Positions 27,672 to 37,158 of a stretch of DNA of 64,000 nucleotides are shown one piece after another. The notes beneath the pieces are model-generated. The model saw nothing but the letters and a program-made list of their open reading frames with translations. It was not told where the DNA came from and searched no databases. This DNA comes from Nocardia sp. CNY236 (GTDB taxonomy: Bacteria; Actinomycetota; Actinomycetes; Mycobacteriales; Mycobacteriaceae). The position numbers and the translations under genes were made by a program. The stretch covers positions 124,001-188,000 of the forward strand of contig NZ_AXVD01000002.1 in the NCBI RefSeq assembly GCF_000482385.1, in the 5' to 3' direction. Every line of letters begins with the position of its first letter. The first letter of the stretch is position 1.

Positions 27672-29093
27672 TTACAGAATCGGCGAGGGCTGGTAGCGGG
27701 CCGCTGCCGGGTAACGGTCGATCAGCTTCTGCACCCGATCGACGACTTCGCCGACCTGGGCATCGGCGGCGCCGACGAAGACGGACTTGTGTGCCAGCGC
27801 GGCATCGAGAGCCGCGCGGTCCAGCGGAAGGCGAGGGTCGGCGGCCAAGCGGTCCAGGAGGTCGGGCTCTCGACCCTGCTCGCGCATATCCAGTGCAACC
27901 GCAACGGCGTGCTCCTTGATGACCTCGTGCGCAGTCTCGCGACCCACCCCTTCTCGCACAGCCGCCATCAGGATGCGGGTGGTCGCCAGGAAAGGCAGAT
28001 AGCGATGCAGTTCACGGTCGACGACCGCCGGGTACGCGCTGAACTCGGTCAAGATGGTGAGGAAGGTCTCGATCATCCCGTCGATGGCGAAGAATGCATC
28101 CGGCAGCGCGACCCGGCGAACCACCGAACAGGACACGTCGCCCTCGTTCCATTGCGCGCCCGCCATCTCGGCGGCCATCGAGGCGTAGCCGCGTAGCACC
28201 ACCTGCAAACCGTTCACCCGTTCACACGAGCGGGTGTTCATCTTGTGCGGCATCGCCGAACTGCCCACCTGACCCGGCTGGAATCCTTCGGTGACCAGCT
28301 CGTGCCCCGCCATCAGACGGATGGTGTGCGCCAGCGAGGACTGACTCGCCCCCAGCTGCACCAGTGCGGAGAGCACGTCGTGGTCCAGCGAACGCGGGTA
28401 TACCTGACCGACGCTGGTGAGCACGGTCGCGAATCCGAGATGCCGGGAGACCTGCTGCTCCAATCGGGCGAGTTCGGCCGAGTCTCCGCCGAGCAGATCG
28501 AGCATGTCCTGGGCGGTGCCCATCGGACCTTTGATACCGCGCAGCGGGTAGCGATCGATCAGTTCACGCAACCTGGTCAGCGCGATCGACAATTCGTCGG
28601 CCGCGGAGGCGAAGCGTTTACCGAGTGTGGTGGCCTGCGCGGCAACATTGTGCGAACGGCCCGCCATCACCAGCGGCTGGTACTCGATGGCCCGGTCGGC
28701 CAGCCGCGCCGCGATTGCGACGCCGTGCGCGTACACATGCTCCAAAGACAGTCGAATCTGCAACTGCTCCACGTTCTCGCTGAGATCGCGGCTGGTCATC
28801 CCTTTGTGTATGTGCTCGTGGCCGGCCAGAGCATTGAATTCCTCGATACGAGCCTTCACATCGTGTCGCGTGACCCGCTCGCGTTCGGCGATCGAGGCGA
28901 GATCGACCTCGTCGAGCACACGTTCGTAGTCCTCGACGACGCCATCGGGCGCTTCTACGCCCAGGTCGACCTGTGCCCGCAGCACCTCCAACCATAGCCG
29001 CCGCTCGAGCACGATCTTGTGCTCCGGCGACCACAGGTGCACCAATTCCGGGCTGGCGTAACGGGAGGCGAGAATGTTCGGGATGACGCTCAC
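27672..29093 (-). CDS. purB: Adenylosuccinate lyase
   Basis: 473 residues. The fumarase/aspartase superfamily signature is GSSAMPHKMN (277-286) with its mobile-loop serines, and GMTSRDLSEN plus MAGRSHNVAAQATT carry the other conserved active-site residues. It releases fumarate from SAICAR and from adenylosuccinate, in AMP synthesis. It begins 6 nt after the TetR stop, suggesting the two are co-transcribed. A HIT gene follows. Confidence 0.96.
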   Translation of the reverse strand: MSVIPNILASRYASPELVHLWSPEHKIVLERRLWLEVLRAQVDLGVEAPDGVVEDYERVLDEVDLASIAERERVTRHDVKARIEEFNALAGHEHIHKGMTSRDLSENVEQLQIRLSLEHVYAHGVAIAARLADRAIEYQPLVMAGRSHNVAAQATTLGKRFASAADELSIALTRLRELIDRYPLRGIKGPMGTAQDMLDLLGGDSAELARLEQQVSRHLGFATVLTSVGQVYPRSLDHDVLSALVQLGASQSSLAHTIRLMAGHELVTEGFQPGQVGSSAMPHKMNTRSCERVNGLQVVLRGYASMAAEMAGAQWNEGDVSCSVVRRVALPDAFFAIDGMIETFLTILTEFSAYPAVVDRELHRYLPFLATTRILMAAVREGVGRETAHEVIKEHAVAVALDMREQGREPDLLDRLAADPRLPLDRAALDAALAHKSVFVGAADAQVGEVVDRVQKLIDRYPAAARYQPSPIL

Positions 29094-29099
29094 GTCCGG

Positions 29100-29819
29100 T
29101 CAGTCTAATGCCCGGAAACGGTCGGTTTGCCGAGACATCGCCCGCGGCGAACTGTCCGGGCTCGCCGCCCGCACCGGGGGCGCGACGATGTCGATGACCT
29201 CCTGGAGCGCTCCCCGTGCCATCCGCCGTGGTTCCGGGGCTGCTTCGGTGAGCGCCGCGACCACCGCTCCATCGACCACCGCAACCAACCGACGCAACTG
29301 CTCCAGCCGCACTATTCGGTCGGATCGCCGCAGCGCGTCGGCCAACAACTCGTCCAGCTGCCCACGAAGCCGTCGCTGGACCTCCCGTAGCTGCGGGTGG
29401 CGCGCCGATGCGACCGAGCGCTCGTAGCGGGCGATCAACTGCCCGCGCACAACCTCGTCGATGCAGTCGGACCCCACGAGGAGATCGAGCACCAGTTCGA
29501 CCGTTGCCGACGCACCCCGTCGGCGATGGTTGATTTCGCCGACCCGCCGACGCATCACGTCGAGTTCGGCATTGCCGCTGAACTCGACCGCTCGGGCGAT
29601 CAGATCGTCCAAGGATTCGAAGTAGTAGGTGGTCGAGGCCAGCGGAAGCTCGGCGCGCGTGGCAACCGACCGATGCCGCACCGCGTCGAACCCACCCTCG
29701 AGCAGTAGCTCGGCAGCGGCAGCCACCAAAGCCTGGCGACGCCGCTCGCCCTTCGGAGTCGTCGCGGTGATCACTGTGCCATCGTGCCAGTCGTCATCGG
29801 TTCTTCCAGTGGAAATCAT
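29100..29819 (-). CDS. TetR-family transcriptional regulator (Rv0775-like)
   Basis: 239 residues; the ATG at 29819 is used, a GTG at 29774 is possible. The DNA-binding region (about 22-70) contains RRQALVAAAAELLLEGGFD, then VRHRSVATRAELPLASTTYYFES, a normal TetR helix-turn-helix. The ligand domain is not recognisable as any well-known regulator. It is 6 nt upstream of purB in the same direction. In M. tuberculosis Rv0775 is also near purB. Ligand and targets unknown; control of its own operon, including purB, is a reasonable guess. Confidence 0.85.
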   Translation of the reverse strand: MISTGRTDDDWHDGTVITATTPKGERRRQALVAAAAELLLEGGFDAVRHRSVATRAELPLASTTYYFESLDDLIARAVEFSGNAELDVMRRRVGEINHRRRGASATVELVLDLLVGSDCIDEVVRGQLIARYERSVASARHPQLREVQRRLRGQLDELLADALRRSDRIVRLEQLRRLVAVVDGAVVAALTEAAPEPRRMARGALQEVIDIVAPPVRAASPDSSPRAMSRQTDRFRALD

Positions 29820-29902
29820 CGAGGAAATGGAGCCAACGTTGTTCTACCGCATCCAGGTGACCTAGGTGTCGAACTGCTGAAAGTTACTATCCGAAAAGAG
29901 AT

Positions 29903-31072
29903 TCAGATACCGAAGTGGTGGCCCAAACGAGACAACGCGGCCTCGATGTCGGACGTGGCGCCCGCGAAGGAGATTCGCACAGTGTGATGCCCGTCGACCG
30001 TGTCGAAGTCGACCCCCGGTGCCAGCGCAACCCCGGTGTGCTCGAGCACATCGGCGCACCAAGCACGCGAGTCGTCGGTGAGATGACCGATATCGGCGTA
30101 CACATAGAACGCGCCATCGGCCGGGGCGAGGTCGGTGATCCCCAATGTCGGCAACCCCTCCAGCAGCAACTGCCGGTTCACCGCGTACCGGCGGACATGC
30201 CCATCCAGTTCTGCCGCGGCCTCCGCACCGAAGGCATGCAGTGCCGCGTGCTGCGAAACCGCGGGCGGGCATACGGTCAGGTTCGAGGCCAGCCGTTGCA
30301 ACGCGGGCCGCAGCTCACTCGGCACCAGCATCCAGCCCAGCCGCCAACCCGTCATGGAGAAGTACTTGGACAGCGAGCCGATCACCACCGATTCCCGTGA
30401 GGTCTCCCACGCCGACGAGGTCGTGCTGTCGGTTCGCGAGTTGTCGTAGGTGATGCCGTGGTAGATCTCATCGGAGATCAGCAGAGTGCCGTGCTGCGCA
30501 CACCAGCGGGCCAGCGCCGCGAGCTCGGCGGGAGCGATCATGGTGCCCGTCGGGTTGGCTGGGCTGGCTACGACCACACCTGCGGGCGGCTGTGGCAACG
30601 CTTCGAGCATGCCGACGGTCGGCTGGAATCGGGTCTGCGGACCACAGTCCAGCTCCACCACTCGGCAACCGAGAGCGGTGAGGCTGTTGCGATAGGCCGG
30701 ATAGCCCGGGCGCGCGACCACGACGGTGTCCCCCGGGTCGAATGCGGCGAGAAAGATCAGCGAAAACGCCCCCGACGAGCCAGTTGTCACCACGACGTCG
30801 TCCGGGTCCACCCGATAGCCGTATTTCTCGCGATGGTGTTCGGCGATCAGCTCACGAAGTGCCAGGATGCCAAAGGTCTCGGTATAGCCGAGCAATTCCG
30901 ATTCGACGGCCGTCTTGATCGCCCGCAGTACCGGCCGCGGTGCTGGTGTCGAGGGTTGCCCGGCTGCAAGGATCAGGACGTCGCCGTGAGTCCGAGCGCG
31001 TTCGGCGGCAGCTTTCCAGACATCCATCACGTAGAAAGGTGGAATGGTCGACCGGCGAGATTCTCTGGACAC
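29903..31072 (-). CDS. Class I/II PLP aminotransferase
   Basis: 389 residues of fold-type I aminotransferase: PLP lysine Lys236 in GSLSKYFSMTGWRLGW, Asp201-Glu202 in LLISDEIYHG, ASPANPTGT and the C-terminal substrate Arg in HTVRISFAG. The DEIYHGI and SLSKYFSMTGWR forms are those of actinobacterial aspartate- or alanine-type transaminases. Divergent from the M23 peptidase gene over 41 bp. The donor and acceptor cannot be decided from the sequence. Confidence 0.9.
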   Translation of the reverse strand: MSRESRRSTIPPFYVMDVWKAAAERARTHGDVLILAAGQPSTPAPRPVLRAIKTAVESELLGYTETFGILALRELIAEHHREKYGYRVDPDDVVVTTGSSGAFSLIFLAAFDPGDTVVVARPGYPAYRNSLTALGCRVVELDCGPQTRFQPTVGMLEALPQPPAGVVVASPANPTGTMIAPAELAALARWCAQHGTLLISDEIYHGITYDNSRTDSTTSSAWETSRESVVIGSLSKYFSMTGWRLGWMLVPSELRPALQRLASNLTVCPPAVSQHAALHAFGAEAAAELDGHVRRYAVNRQLLLEGLPTLGITDLAPADGAFYVYADIGHLTDDSRAWCADVLEHTGVALAPGVDFDTVDGHHTVRISFAGATSDIEAALSRLGHHFGI

Positions 31073-31113
31073 TCGACCGACGGTAGAGCACCCGCTCGCG
31101 CACGGACACGGTT

Positions 31114-32127
31114 ATGGTCAGCACAATGCTTGAGAAAGCTGGTCACGACGGCGTCGGCCGAGCGGGAGGAGCGGATGGCATCGGGGTCATTCCGCATCCT
31201 CGGGATACGCCCGCACCGTCGCAGTCACCAGAGCAAACAGAAGAAGCGAGCGCTGAGCCCGAGCTACCCGGCCACCGAACACGATTACCGCGGTTGCGCG
31301 GCTGGTGGAATCGCAGACCGTCGCGCGAACTACGGCGCCGCGTACCCGACCCGCAGCAGATCCGCACGTGGGCACTGGCGCACCGGGCACTGTTGGTCGC
31401 GATAACCACGACCGCCGCGCTCACGACGAGCGACACCTCGTTCGCCGGGATGATCACCGAGCGCACGCCAGCGCCGAACCATGCCCAGCGCGTTGCGGTG
31501 GCCTACCCGCCGCAGCTACAGCACACGCCGCCCTCGGCACGCCGGCTGTTGAATGCGATCGCCAACGGCGAGCGACTACGGGAGCAAGCCGTGGTCGCGG
31601 CCGCCGCACGCGCGACGCTCGAGCGAGCCAAGGCCGAGGCCGCCGCCGCCGTTGCGGGTGAACCACAACCGTGGATAGCCGGAGCAGCCCCGATCGTCCC
31701 CGGATCGCCGATCATCCCCGGATCGATCCTTCCGGGCATCTCCGGTTTCGTACTGCCTGCCCGCGGTGTCTTCACCTCTGGATTCGGTTCCCGCTGGGGA
31801 ACCTTCCACCAAGGTATCGACATCGCGGGACCGATCGGTACACCCATCTACGCGGTCGCCACCGGGACGGTGATCGACGCAGGGCCCGCCCAAGGCTTCG
31901 GGCTCTGGGTGCGCATCCGCCACGACGACGGCAGCATCACCGTCTACGGCCACATGTACGACTTCTTCGTCTCGGTCGGTGAGCGGGTGCCGGCAGGGAT
32001 GCAAATCGCTCGTATGGGCAATCGTGGGGACTCCACCGGCCCCCATTTGCATTTCGAGGTGATTGCCGGTGGGCGACATGTGGACCCGCTGCACTGGCTG
32101 GCGCTTCGCGGACTGCGCTTCGAGTAG
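31114..32127 (+). CDS. M23 family (LytM) metallopeptidase, membrane-anchored
   Basis: 337 residues from GTG 31114, or 333 from ATG 31126. After a basic cytoplasmic N-terminus a helix at about 90-111 exports the rest; an Ala/Glu-rich stretch (150-180) and a Pro/Ile/Gly repeat-like linker (PGSPIIPGSILPGI, 196-209) lead to the peptidase domain. Zn ligands His232 and Asp236 (HQGIDIAG) and His313 in GPHLHFEV are present, so the endopeptidase should be active on peptidoglycan cross-links. It lies between the aminotransferase and the convergent purD. Confidence 0.9.
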   Translation: MVSTMLEKAGHDGVGRAGGADGIGVIPHPRDTPAPSQSPEQTEEASAEPELPGHRTRLPRLRGWWNRRPSRELRRRVPDPQQIRTWALAHRALLVAITTTAALTTSDTSFAGMITERTPAPNHAQRVAVAYPPQLQHTPPSARRLLNAIANGERLREQAVVAAAARATLERAKAEAAAAVAGEPQPWIAGAAPIVPGSPIIPGSILPGISGFVLPARGVFTSGFGSRWGTFHQGIDIAGPIGTPIYAVATGTVIDAGPAQGFGLWVRIRHDDGSITVYGHMYDFFVSVGERVPAGMQIARMGNRGDSTGPHLHFEVIAGGRHVDPLHWLALRGLRFE

Positions 32128-32181
32128 GTGCCGGTCGCCACGCACGACCATGGGCCGTACTCACCGCTGGTCGCGACGTGT

Positions 32182-33453
32182 TCAGACCTCGACGCGGTTC
32201 TCGACGGCGGCCAAGCCGATATCGGTACGGTAGTGACTGCCCGGCAACTTGATCGTGGCGAGGCGGTCGTAGACGCGCCTGCGCGCCTCGCTCAGATCCG
32301 CACCGACACCAACCACGCTGAGCACCCGCCCACCGGCCGAAACCAGGCAGCCGTCGGCGCGCACCGCGGTTCCGGCGTGCAGAACCATGGCAGAATCGTC
32401 GAGCGCACCCTCGCCGACGCCGGAGATGGCGTCACCGACACGCGGGCGAGCCGGGTAGTTCTCCGCGGCCAGCACGACGGTCACCGCCGACCCGTCTCGC
32501 CAGCGCGGCCGGTCGACCTGGGCAAGCGTGCCGGTCGCAGTAGCGTGGAGCAGCTCGCCGAGCGGACTGTCCAGCAACGCGAGCACCGCCTGTGTCTCGG
32601 GATCACCGAATCGACAATTGAATTCGACTACCGCAGGCCCGGCCGCACCGATCGCCAATCCGGCATAGAGCAGACCGGAGAAACCGCATCCGCGCCGCAC
32701 CAGTTCGACAGCAACCGGCCGGACCACCTGCTCCACGATCGTGGTGACGGTCGCGTCGTCCAACCAGGGCAATGGTGCGTAGGCGCCCATACCGCCGGTA
32801 TTCGGTCCAGTGTCACCGTCACCGACGCGCTTATGGTCCTGAGCAGGAAGAAGCGGCACCACCGTCTCACCGTCGACCAGGCAGAACAGCGACACCTCAG
32901 GACCGTCCAGGAATGATTCGAGCAGCACCCTGTGGCCCTGTTCGAGCAGTTCCGCTGCGTGTTTGCGGGCCGCGGAGCGATCGGTGGTCACCACAACGCC
33001 CTTGCCCGCCGCCAGTCCATCGTCCTTCACCACCCAGGTCGGCCCGAACCGATCGAGAGCAGCATCGAGCTCGGCGGGAGTGTCGACGATCTCACTGTGC
33101 GCAGTGCGCACCCCTGCCGCCGACATCACATCCTTGGCGAATGCCTTGGAGCCTTCGATCTGCGCGGCCGCCGCCGATGGGCCGAAGCAGGCGAAGCCGG
33201 CTGCCCGCACCGCGTCGGCGACACCGAGCACCAGTGGAACCTCGGGCCCGATCACCACCAGGTCGGCCGCCACCTCTGCGGCCAGCGCCACGACGTCCTC
33301 CGCCGCACACGGGTCGACCGGCCGGACCTGTGCGCGTTGGACCATCCCGGCATTGCCGGGAGCGGCGAACACCGCACTGACCGCGGCGTCGCGCCGCAGG
33401 GCCGAGACGAGAGCATGTTCACGGGCTCCGGAACCGATGACGAGTACACGCAC
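32182..33453 (-). CDS. purD: Phosphoribosylamine-glycine ligase (GAR synthetase)
   Basis: 423 residues from the GTG at 33453, giving the standard [15 protein letters not shown] start; upstream in-frame codons give unrelated sequence. The ATP-grasp enzyme has [34 protein letters not shown] and [12 protein letters not shown]. It joins phosphoribosylamine and glycine in step two of purine synthesis. It is divergent from the PH-domain gene and convergent with the M23 gene. Confidence 0.96.
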   Translation of the reverse strand: MRVLVIGSGAREHALVSALRRDAAVSAVFAAPGNAGMVQRAQVRPVDPCAAEDVVALAAEVAADLVVIGPEVPLVLGVADAVRAAGFACFGPSAAAAQIEGSKAFAKDVMSAAGVRTAHSEIVDTPAELDAALDRFGPTWVVKDDGLAAGKGVVVTTDRSAARKHAAELLEQGHRVLLESFLDGPEVSLFCLVDGETVVPLLPAQDHKRVGDGDTGPNTGGMGAYAPLPWLDDATVTTIVEQVVRPVAVELVRRGCGFSGLLYAGLAIGAAGPAVVEFNCRFGDPETQAVLALLDSPLGELLHATATGTLAQVDRPRWRDGSAVTVVLAAENYPARPRVGDAISGVGEGALDDSAMVLHAGTAVRADGCLVSAGGRVLSVVGVGADLSEARRRVYDRLATIKLPGSHYRTDIGLAAVENRVEV

Positions 33454-33590
33454 GGCAGACAGCCTAATCGACTCGCCCACTGCCTTCGGCGGTGCCAGGC
33501 CACGCAGGGGGGATGATGAATGGAGACAACGGATGTGGGCGCCATCCGCCCGCGCCGACCACACCGGAACATCTGAAGGATGTGCTGACG

Positions 33591-33968
33591 ATGGGTTTGA
33601 TCGACGGACTGATGGGCAATGCCGGCCGGATCGAACCGGCCCAAGCGCAACAAGAATACGGAAAGCTCCTCGGTAACGGTGAACAGATCTATGCCGCGTA
33701 CCTCCTGGTCCGCGACGCGATGCTGTTCACCGATCGCCGGCTGATCCTGATCGACAAACAAGGTGTCACCGGACGCAAGGTGAGCTATCACAGCGTTCCC
33801 TATCGAGCGATCACCCATTTCTCGGTGGAGACCGCGGGCACCTTCGACCTGGACGCGGAATTGGCGATCTGGATCTCGGGTGCGGACGACCCGCTGCAGA
33901 AACGTTTCAACCGACAAGTCGACATCTACGAGGTGCAGGGCATCCTGTCGCATTTCGTGGCGTCATGA
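33591..33968 (+). CDS. Bacterial PH-domain protein (YokE/PF08000-like)
   Basis: 125 residues from the ATG at 33591 with GAAGGA upstream. The chain [16 protein letters not shown] then [28 protein letters not shown] and [13 protein letters not shown] corresponds to bacterial pleckstrin-homology-like domains, cytoplasmic beta-sandwich proteins forming rings in crystals. Function in bacteria is unknown; stress or membrane-related roles have been proposed. It is divergent from purD and 49 bp upstream of the HIT gene. Confidence 0.85.
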   Translation: MGLIDGLMGNAGRIEPAQAQQEYGKLLGNGEQIYAAYLLVRDAMLFTDRRLILIDKQGVTGRKVSYHSVPYRAITHFSVETAGTFDLDAELAIWISGADDPLQKRFNRQVDIYEVQGILSHFVAS

Positions 33969-34017
33969 CCCGGCCGGTGCGCCCCACTGGCGCGCGCACC
34001 GGTCTAGTCTGCCGGAT

Positions 34018-34443
34018 ATGACATCTGTCTTCAGCGCGATCATCGCCGGTCAACTTCCTGGTCGATTCGTCTGGGAGGACGACGAGTTCGTCGGCTTCCT
34101 CACGATCGCCCCGGTCACCCCGGGCCACACCCTCGTCGTGCCCCGCGAGGAAATAGACCACTGGCAGGACGTCGACCCCGGCACCTTCGCCAGGCTCACC
34201 GGGGTCGCACAGCAGATCGGCCGGGCCGTGCGCGCGGCGTGGGATGCACCGCGCGCAGGTCTGCTGATCGCTGGGCTGGAGGTACCACACCTGCACGTCC
34301 ACGTCTTCCCGGCGTTCGAACTGAGCGACTTCGACCTGTCCGCGGCGGATCCGAACCCGAGCGCCGCATCACTGGACGAGGCTCAGACCAAGATCACACG
34401 GGCGTTGCGTGACCTCGGTTGCGGCGCCAACGTGCCGGGCTGA
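34018..34443 (+). CDS. HIT-family protein (second copy)
   Basis: 141 residues from the ATG at 34018. The triad HLHVHV is at 91-96 following [11 protein letters not shown], as in Hint/Fhit-type hydrolases. It differs clearly from the HIT protein near purB, so the two are not a recent duplication. It follows the PH-domain gene by 49 bp on the same strand and is convergent with the cell-wall hydrolase gene, 16 bp away. Substrate not predictable beyond a nucleotide. Confidence 0.9.
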   Translation: MTSVFSAIIAGQLPGRFVWEDDEFVGFLTIAPVTPGHTLVVPREEIDHWQDVDPGTFARLTGVAQQIGRAVRAAWDAPRAGLLIAGLEVPHLHVHVFPAFELSDFDLSAADPNPSAASLDEAQTKITRALRDLGCGANVPG

Positions 34444-34459
34444 ATCTCCGGTCCGTGTC

Positions 34460-36181
34460 TCAACCCTCGCCGTCCCCCAGCGGAATGTCCACTCCGCCTA
34501 CCGAGATCATCGCCAGCGTCTGGTCCGGGGTCCAATAGACCCGACCGTGCTCGAAATCCTGATACGCACCACCGTCCCAAGGGAGTTCGTCGCTTTCGGG
34601 CCAACCGAGAGGACCGCTCTCGAAACCGGTGCGGTTCCATCGGTCACGAATCGCGCCGTGCACTCGGTATGCGCGTTCGCTGGAGAGCCGACGATAGAGC
34701 GCTCCGCCCTGGAAGCCCTGCACCACACCCCACGGCCGGCCGTCGGGTCCATCGAGGACGGTGCGCTCGGTGACGGGGTAGCCGAGTGGCCCGGTTTCCC
34801 ACCCCAGTTCCGCGTACGTCGCCCACAACGCCTCAGGGATCGCATGCGCGCCGGTATCGGGATGCCAATAGATGTGGCCGTGTTCGAAATGAGCCCGCCG
34901 GCCGATGCCGTCGGGCACCCCGAGTTCGCCATCGGTGATGCGGCTGCCCAGCCACGGATTTGCGGCGGCGCTGTCGTCGATCGCATTCGGCACAGGTTGC
35001 CTCGGACCGCTGCCAGCGAACTCGTGCACGTCCGCCACGAAGACGTCCCAGGGAAAATTCGGCCCAACGTCGGTGTGGGTGCCGATACCGAGGCAATCGG
35101 TGACGTATCTGTGATCGGAGATCCCCTCTCGTCGCTCGTACGGGGGCACGATGACATGCGGCTCGAAGTCGTATTTGCGCGCATCCTGCACCGCAAACCA
35201 CGCCGCGATCCGAATATCGTCGCGGATCAGTAGCCAGTCATTGCGGCTCCAGGCTGCGCGACTGCCCGCGAAACAGAGGTTGATGGTGTAGGGATTTGCA
35301 TCCAACACCGACCAACTCGCCAGGTCGGTGTCCACGACGTTCACGACCACACGATCATGCAGCGTGTAGTGATAACTCACGCCGTTTCGTGGATTGTTGA
35401 GATAATTCGCCAGACTCTCGGCGGTTCCATTGCCTTCCTGGGTGTGCAGCAGAAAATTCACCACGCGCGCGCCGTGCCGACTGGAGGCCGAGTTGCCCAT
35501 CCGGTCGAGCTCGACGTACTCGGGTCGGTTCACCTCATCACCCGGACCCGGAGCCGGCGGCGTCGCTTTCGACCACTGACCGTAGTCGTCGGCGAGAATC
35601 GTGTTGACGTCCACCACGACACCGCCCACCCGATCGCGGTCGATCCTGATCTGATGTATGTGCGCCGCCGGGTGATCGTCGTTGATCGAGGGATCGCCGG
35701 ACCAGTTGTGCTGCCAGAACCAGGTGGCGACGCCATCCTCGAGCGCCCAGTCGATGCACCGCGCATTGCCGTACATGCCGGTCCACTCCAGCCCGACCAC
35801 CGACGCCCAGCCACGAAGGAACGGGACGATCAGTGAATTCCATTCGTGTAGCGATGGATTCGAATCGACCGAGGCATACAGCGGCCGAAAGCCCGGACCA
35901 CCGGCCGCGAAATGATACCCCAGCGCGATCTGCGCATGATGCACACCTGCGTCGTACCCCCCTTTCCAGTCGGCGGTGTCTCCTTTGCCGTACTGGTAGT
36001 TGGTCACTATCTCGAGTCCGACAGCGCGTAGCCGATCACAGTATTCCCGTGTCAGTGGCTTGGCCCCGAAATTCGTACCGGGACGTGAATCACTGAAATA
36101 GCCTACGACACCGACATACCCAGCGTCCTTGATCGCTTGTGGTTCGATCAACGCTGCGGAGAAATCGATCAACTCAGCCAT
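34460..36181 (-). CDS. Endolysin-like cell-wall hydrolase: DUF1906 + amidase_2 + LGFP repeats
   Basis: 573 residues from the ATG at 36181. Residues about 5-205 are an Rv2525c-like glycoside-hydrolase-type domain (DUF1906): GYVGVVGYFSD, VTNYQYG, DSNPSLHEWN, VATWFWQH and VDVNT. Residues about 225-395 are an N-acetylmuramoyl-L-alanine amidase domain with candidate Zn ligands His246 (FLLHTQEG) and His369 (THTDVGPNFPW). Residues about 410-560 hold LGFP-type wall-binding repeats (ETGPLGYPVTE, ESGPLGWPESDE). No signal peptide or membrane helix is visible, as in holin-dependent phage endolysins. It lies 1 kb downstream of a tRNA-Thr. It may be a prophage remnant or a domesticated lysin; a secreted host enzyme is less likely without an export signal. 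Codon use is slightly less GC-biased than the neighbours. Confidence 0.85.
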   Translation of the reverse strand: MAELIDFSAALIEPQAIKDAGYVGVVGYFSDSRPGTNFGAKPLTREYCDRLRAVGLEIVTNYQYGKGDTADWKGGYDAGVHHAQIALGYHFAAGGPGFRPLYASVDSNPSLHEWNSLIVPFLRGWASVVGLEWTGMYGNARCIDWALEDGVATWFWQHNWSGDPSINDDHPAAHIHQIRIDRDRVGGVVVDVNTILADDYGQWSKATPPAPGPGDEVNRPEYVELDRMGNSASSRHGARVVNFLLHTQEGNGTAESLANYLNNPRNGVSYHYTLHDRVVVNVVDTDLASWSVLDANPYTINLCFAGSRAAWSRNDWLLIRDDIRIAAWFAVQDARKYDFEPHVIVPPYERREGISDHRYVTDCLGIGTHTDVGPNFPWDVFVADVHEFAGSGPRQPVPNAIDDSAAANPWLGSRITDGELGVPDGIGRRAHFEHGHIYWHPDTGAHAIPEALWATYAELGWETGPLGYPVTERTVLDGPDGRPWGVVQGFQGGALYRRLSSERAYRVHGAIRDRWNRTGFESGPLGWPESDELPWDGGAYQDFEHGRVYWTPDQTLAMISVGGVDIPLGDGEG

Positions 36182-36419
36182 CGCGCACCCCGGCAATCGC
36201 ACGATGCCGCGCGTCAACCGACGGAAACGCGCTATCCTCGTGCATCTCAACCACTTTCGGCAGAAATACTACCCTCGTATTGTTGGATTCGACTCGAAGG
36301 ATGCCAAGGAGTGCCCTCATATCCGGTTCGTAGCTCATCCGGTGTTCATGCGTGACCTCGGACGAATCTATGTGCAATATAGGCACTTCGGACACGCGCT
36401 CGTTTTCACTCGGCGCCAA
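36174..36419 (-). CDS. Possible small protein upstream of the endolysin-like gene
   Basis: An 81-codon frame on the minus strand opens with TTG at 36419 (or an internal GTG near 36395) and its stop overlaps the first 8 nt of the endolysin-like gene, an arrangement typical of coupled genes. The translation has ordinary composition (VPILHIDSSEV, YEPDMRALLGILRVES, VVFLPKVVEMHED) unlike the Arg/Pro-rich spurious frames nearby. No family is recognised and no clear ribosome site is seen. It could be the 3' part of a longer decayed gene: an in-frame stop lies at 36426-36428. Confidence 0.35.
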   Translation of the reverse strand: MAPSENERVSEVPILHIDSSEVTHEHRMSYEPDMRALLGILRVESNNTRVVFLPKVVEMHEDSAFPSVDARHRAIAGVRDG

Positions 36420-37132
36420 CGATTCTCAACGGCGCACCGGTATCCGTAACCGACCTGCCGCTGCAGCCGGCTCCATACGACTGCAGCGCGGGCCCCATCC
36501 ATCTCAGACCGTAGCGGTCGACGAGACCATCCACGCCGAGAAGCGAGACAACCCCCGGAATGCACAACAGCAAGAAGATTTTACACGTATCACACGCAGG
36601 CGATCCGAGTGACGACCGTAGACGCTGGACTGGGGGGCATCTGCTGCGCGATCACGGCAAATCGCCACGACGGCGGGATACACCACCTCGGTGACCGAAG
36701 GTTCGGCCACCCACAAGACGAAACATCGATGAGATCATCGTGTTCAACGCCTGCCCAGACACAGGACTCGGCGACGAAGCACTGATCGACGCCGGACTCG
36801 ACCCGATACCACCCCCGGCGAATCGACCGATACAGCGTGGATCGGATCGAGCTCACGCTGCCGGCGGTGCGGGCCCATCGACATGGTGCCGGAACTCGTG
36901 AACGGGGCGCCGTCGGCGTCACCGAAGAAGCACTCGGAGGGTCACAGGGCGGCCGAGCACCAAGATCCACCTCGCCATCGCTGGCCGCGGCCAGCCGATG
37001 CGTGTGCGGATTGTCAGGTGTAGCCCGACCCTGTAGCCTTCGGCACACTCATGCACCGGCCTTCGGCGCACTCATGCATCCTGATTCAGGCGCCACGGAC
37101 TGGATGGCGTCACAGGGATACGACAAACAGCT
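36420..37132. other. Gene-poor stretch between the endolysin-like gene and tRNA-Thr
   Basis: No frame here gives a convincing protein. A plus-strand stretch near 36735-36840 reads like coding sequence (DEIIVFNACPDTGLGDEALI) but is not joined to a start in the same frame, so it may be a frameshifted relic. The first 150 bp are locally AT-richer, around a small GTGC/GCAC hairpin near 36371-36386, and may be the promoter of the small-protein/endolysin unit. A 20-bp direct repeat sits at 37036-37078. Confidence 0.55.
37036..37078. repeat. 20-bp direct repeat near tRNA-Thr
   Basis: gccttcggcacactcatgca at 37036-37055 recurs at 37059-37078 with one mismatch, 3 nt apart. It lies about 95-135 bp from the tRNA 3' end. 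It does not match the tRNA sequence, so it is not an att-site duplicate. Confidence 0.85.
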
Positions 37133-37158
37133 CCTGGCCTGGGAAATCCCGGACCAGG
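37133..37158 (-). terminator. Hairpin downstream of tRNA-Thr
   Basis: On the minus strand the tRNA is followed after 14 nt by a stem of about 11 pairs (37133-37158, one mismatch and one G-U) with a short loop centred on AAAT. A TTT run follows further on, so this is probably the tRNA terminator. Confidence 0.55.
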
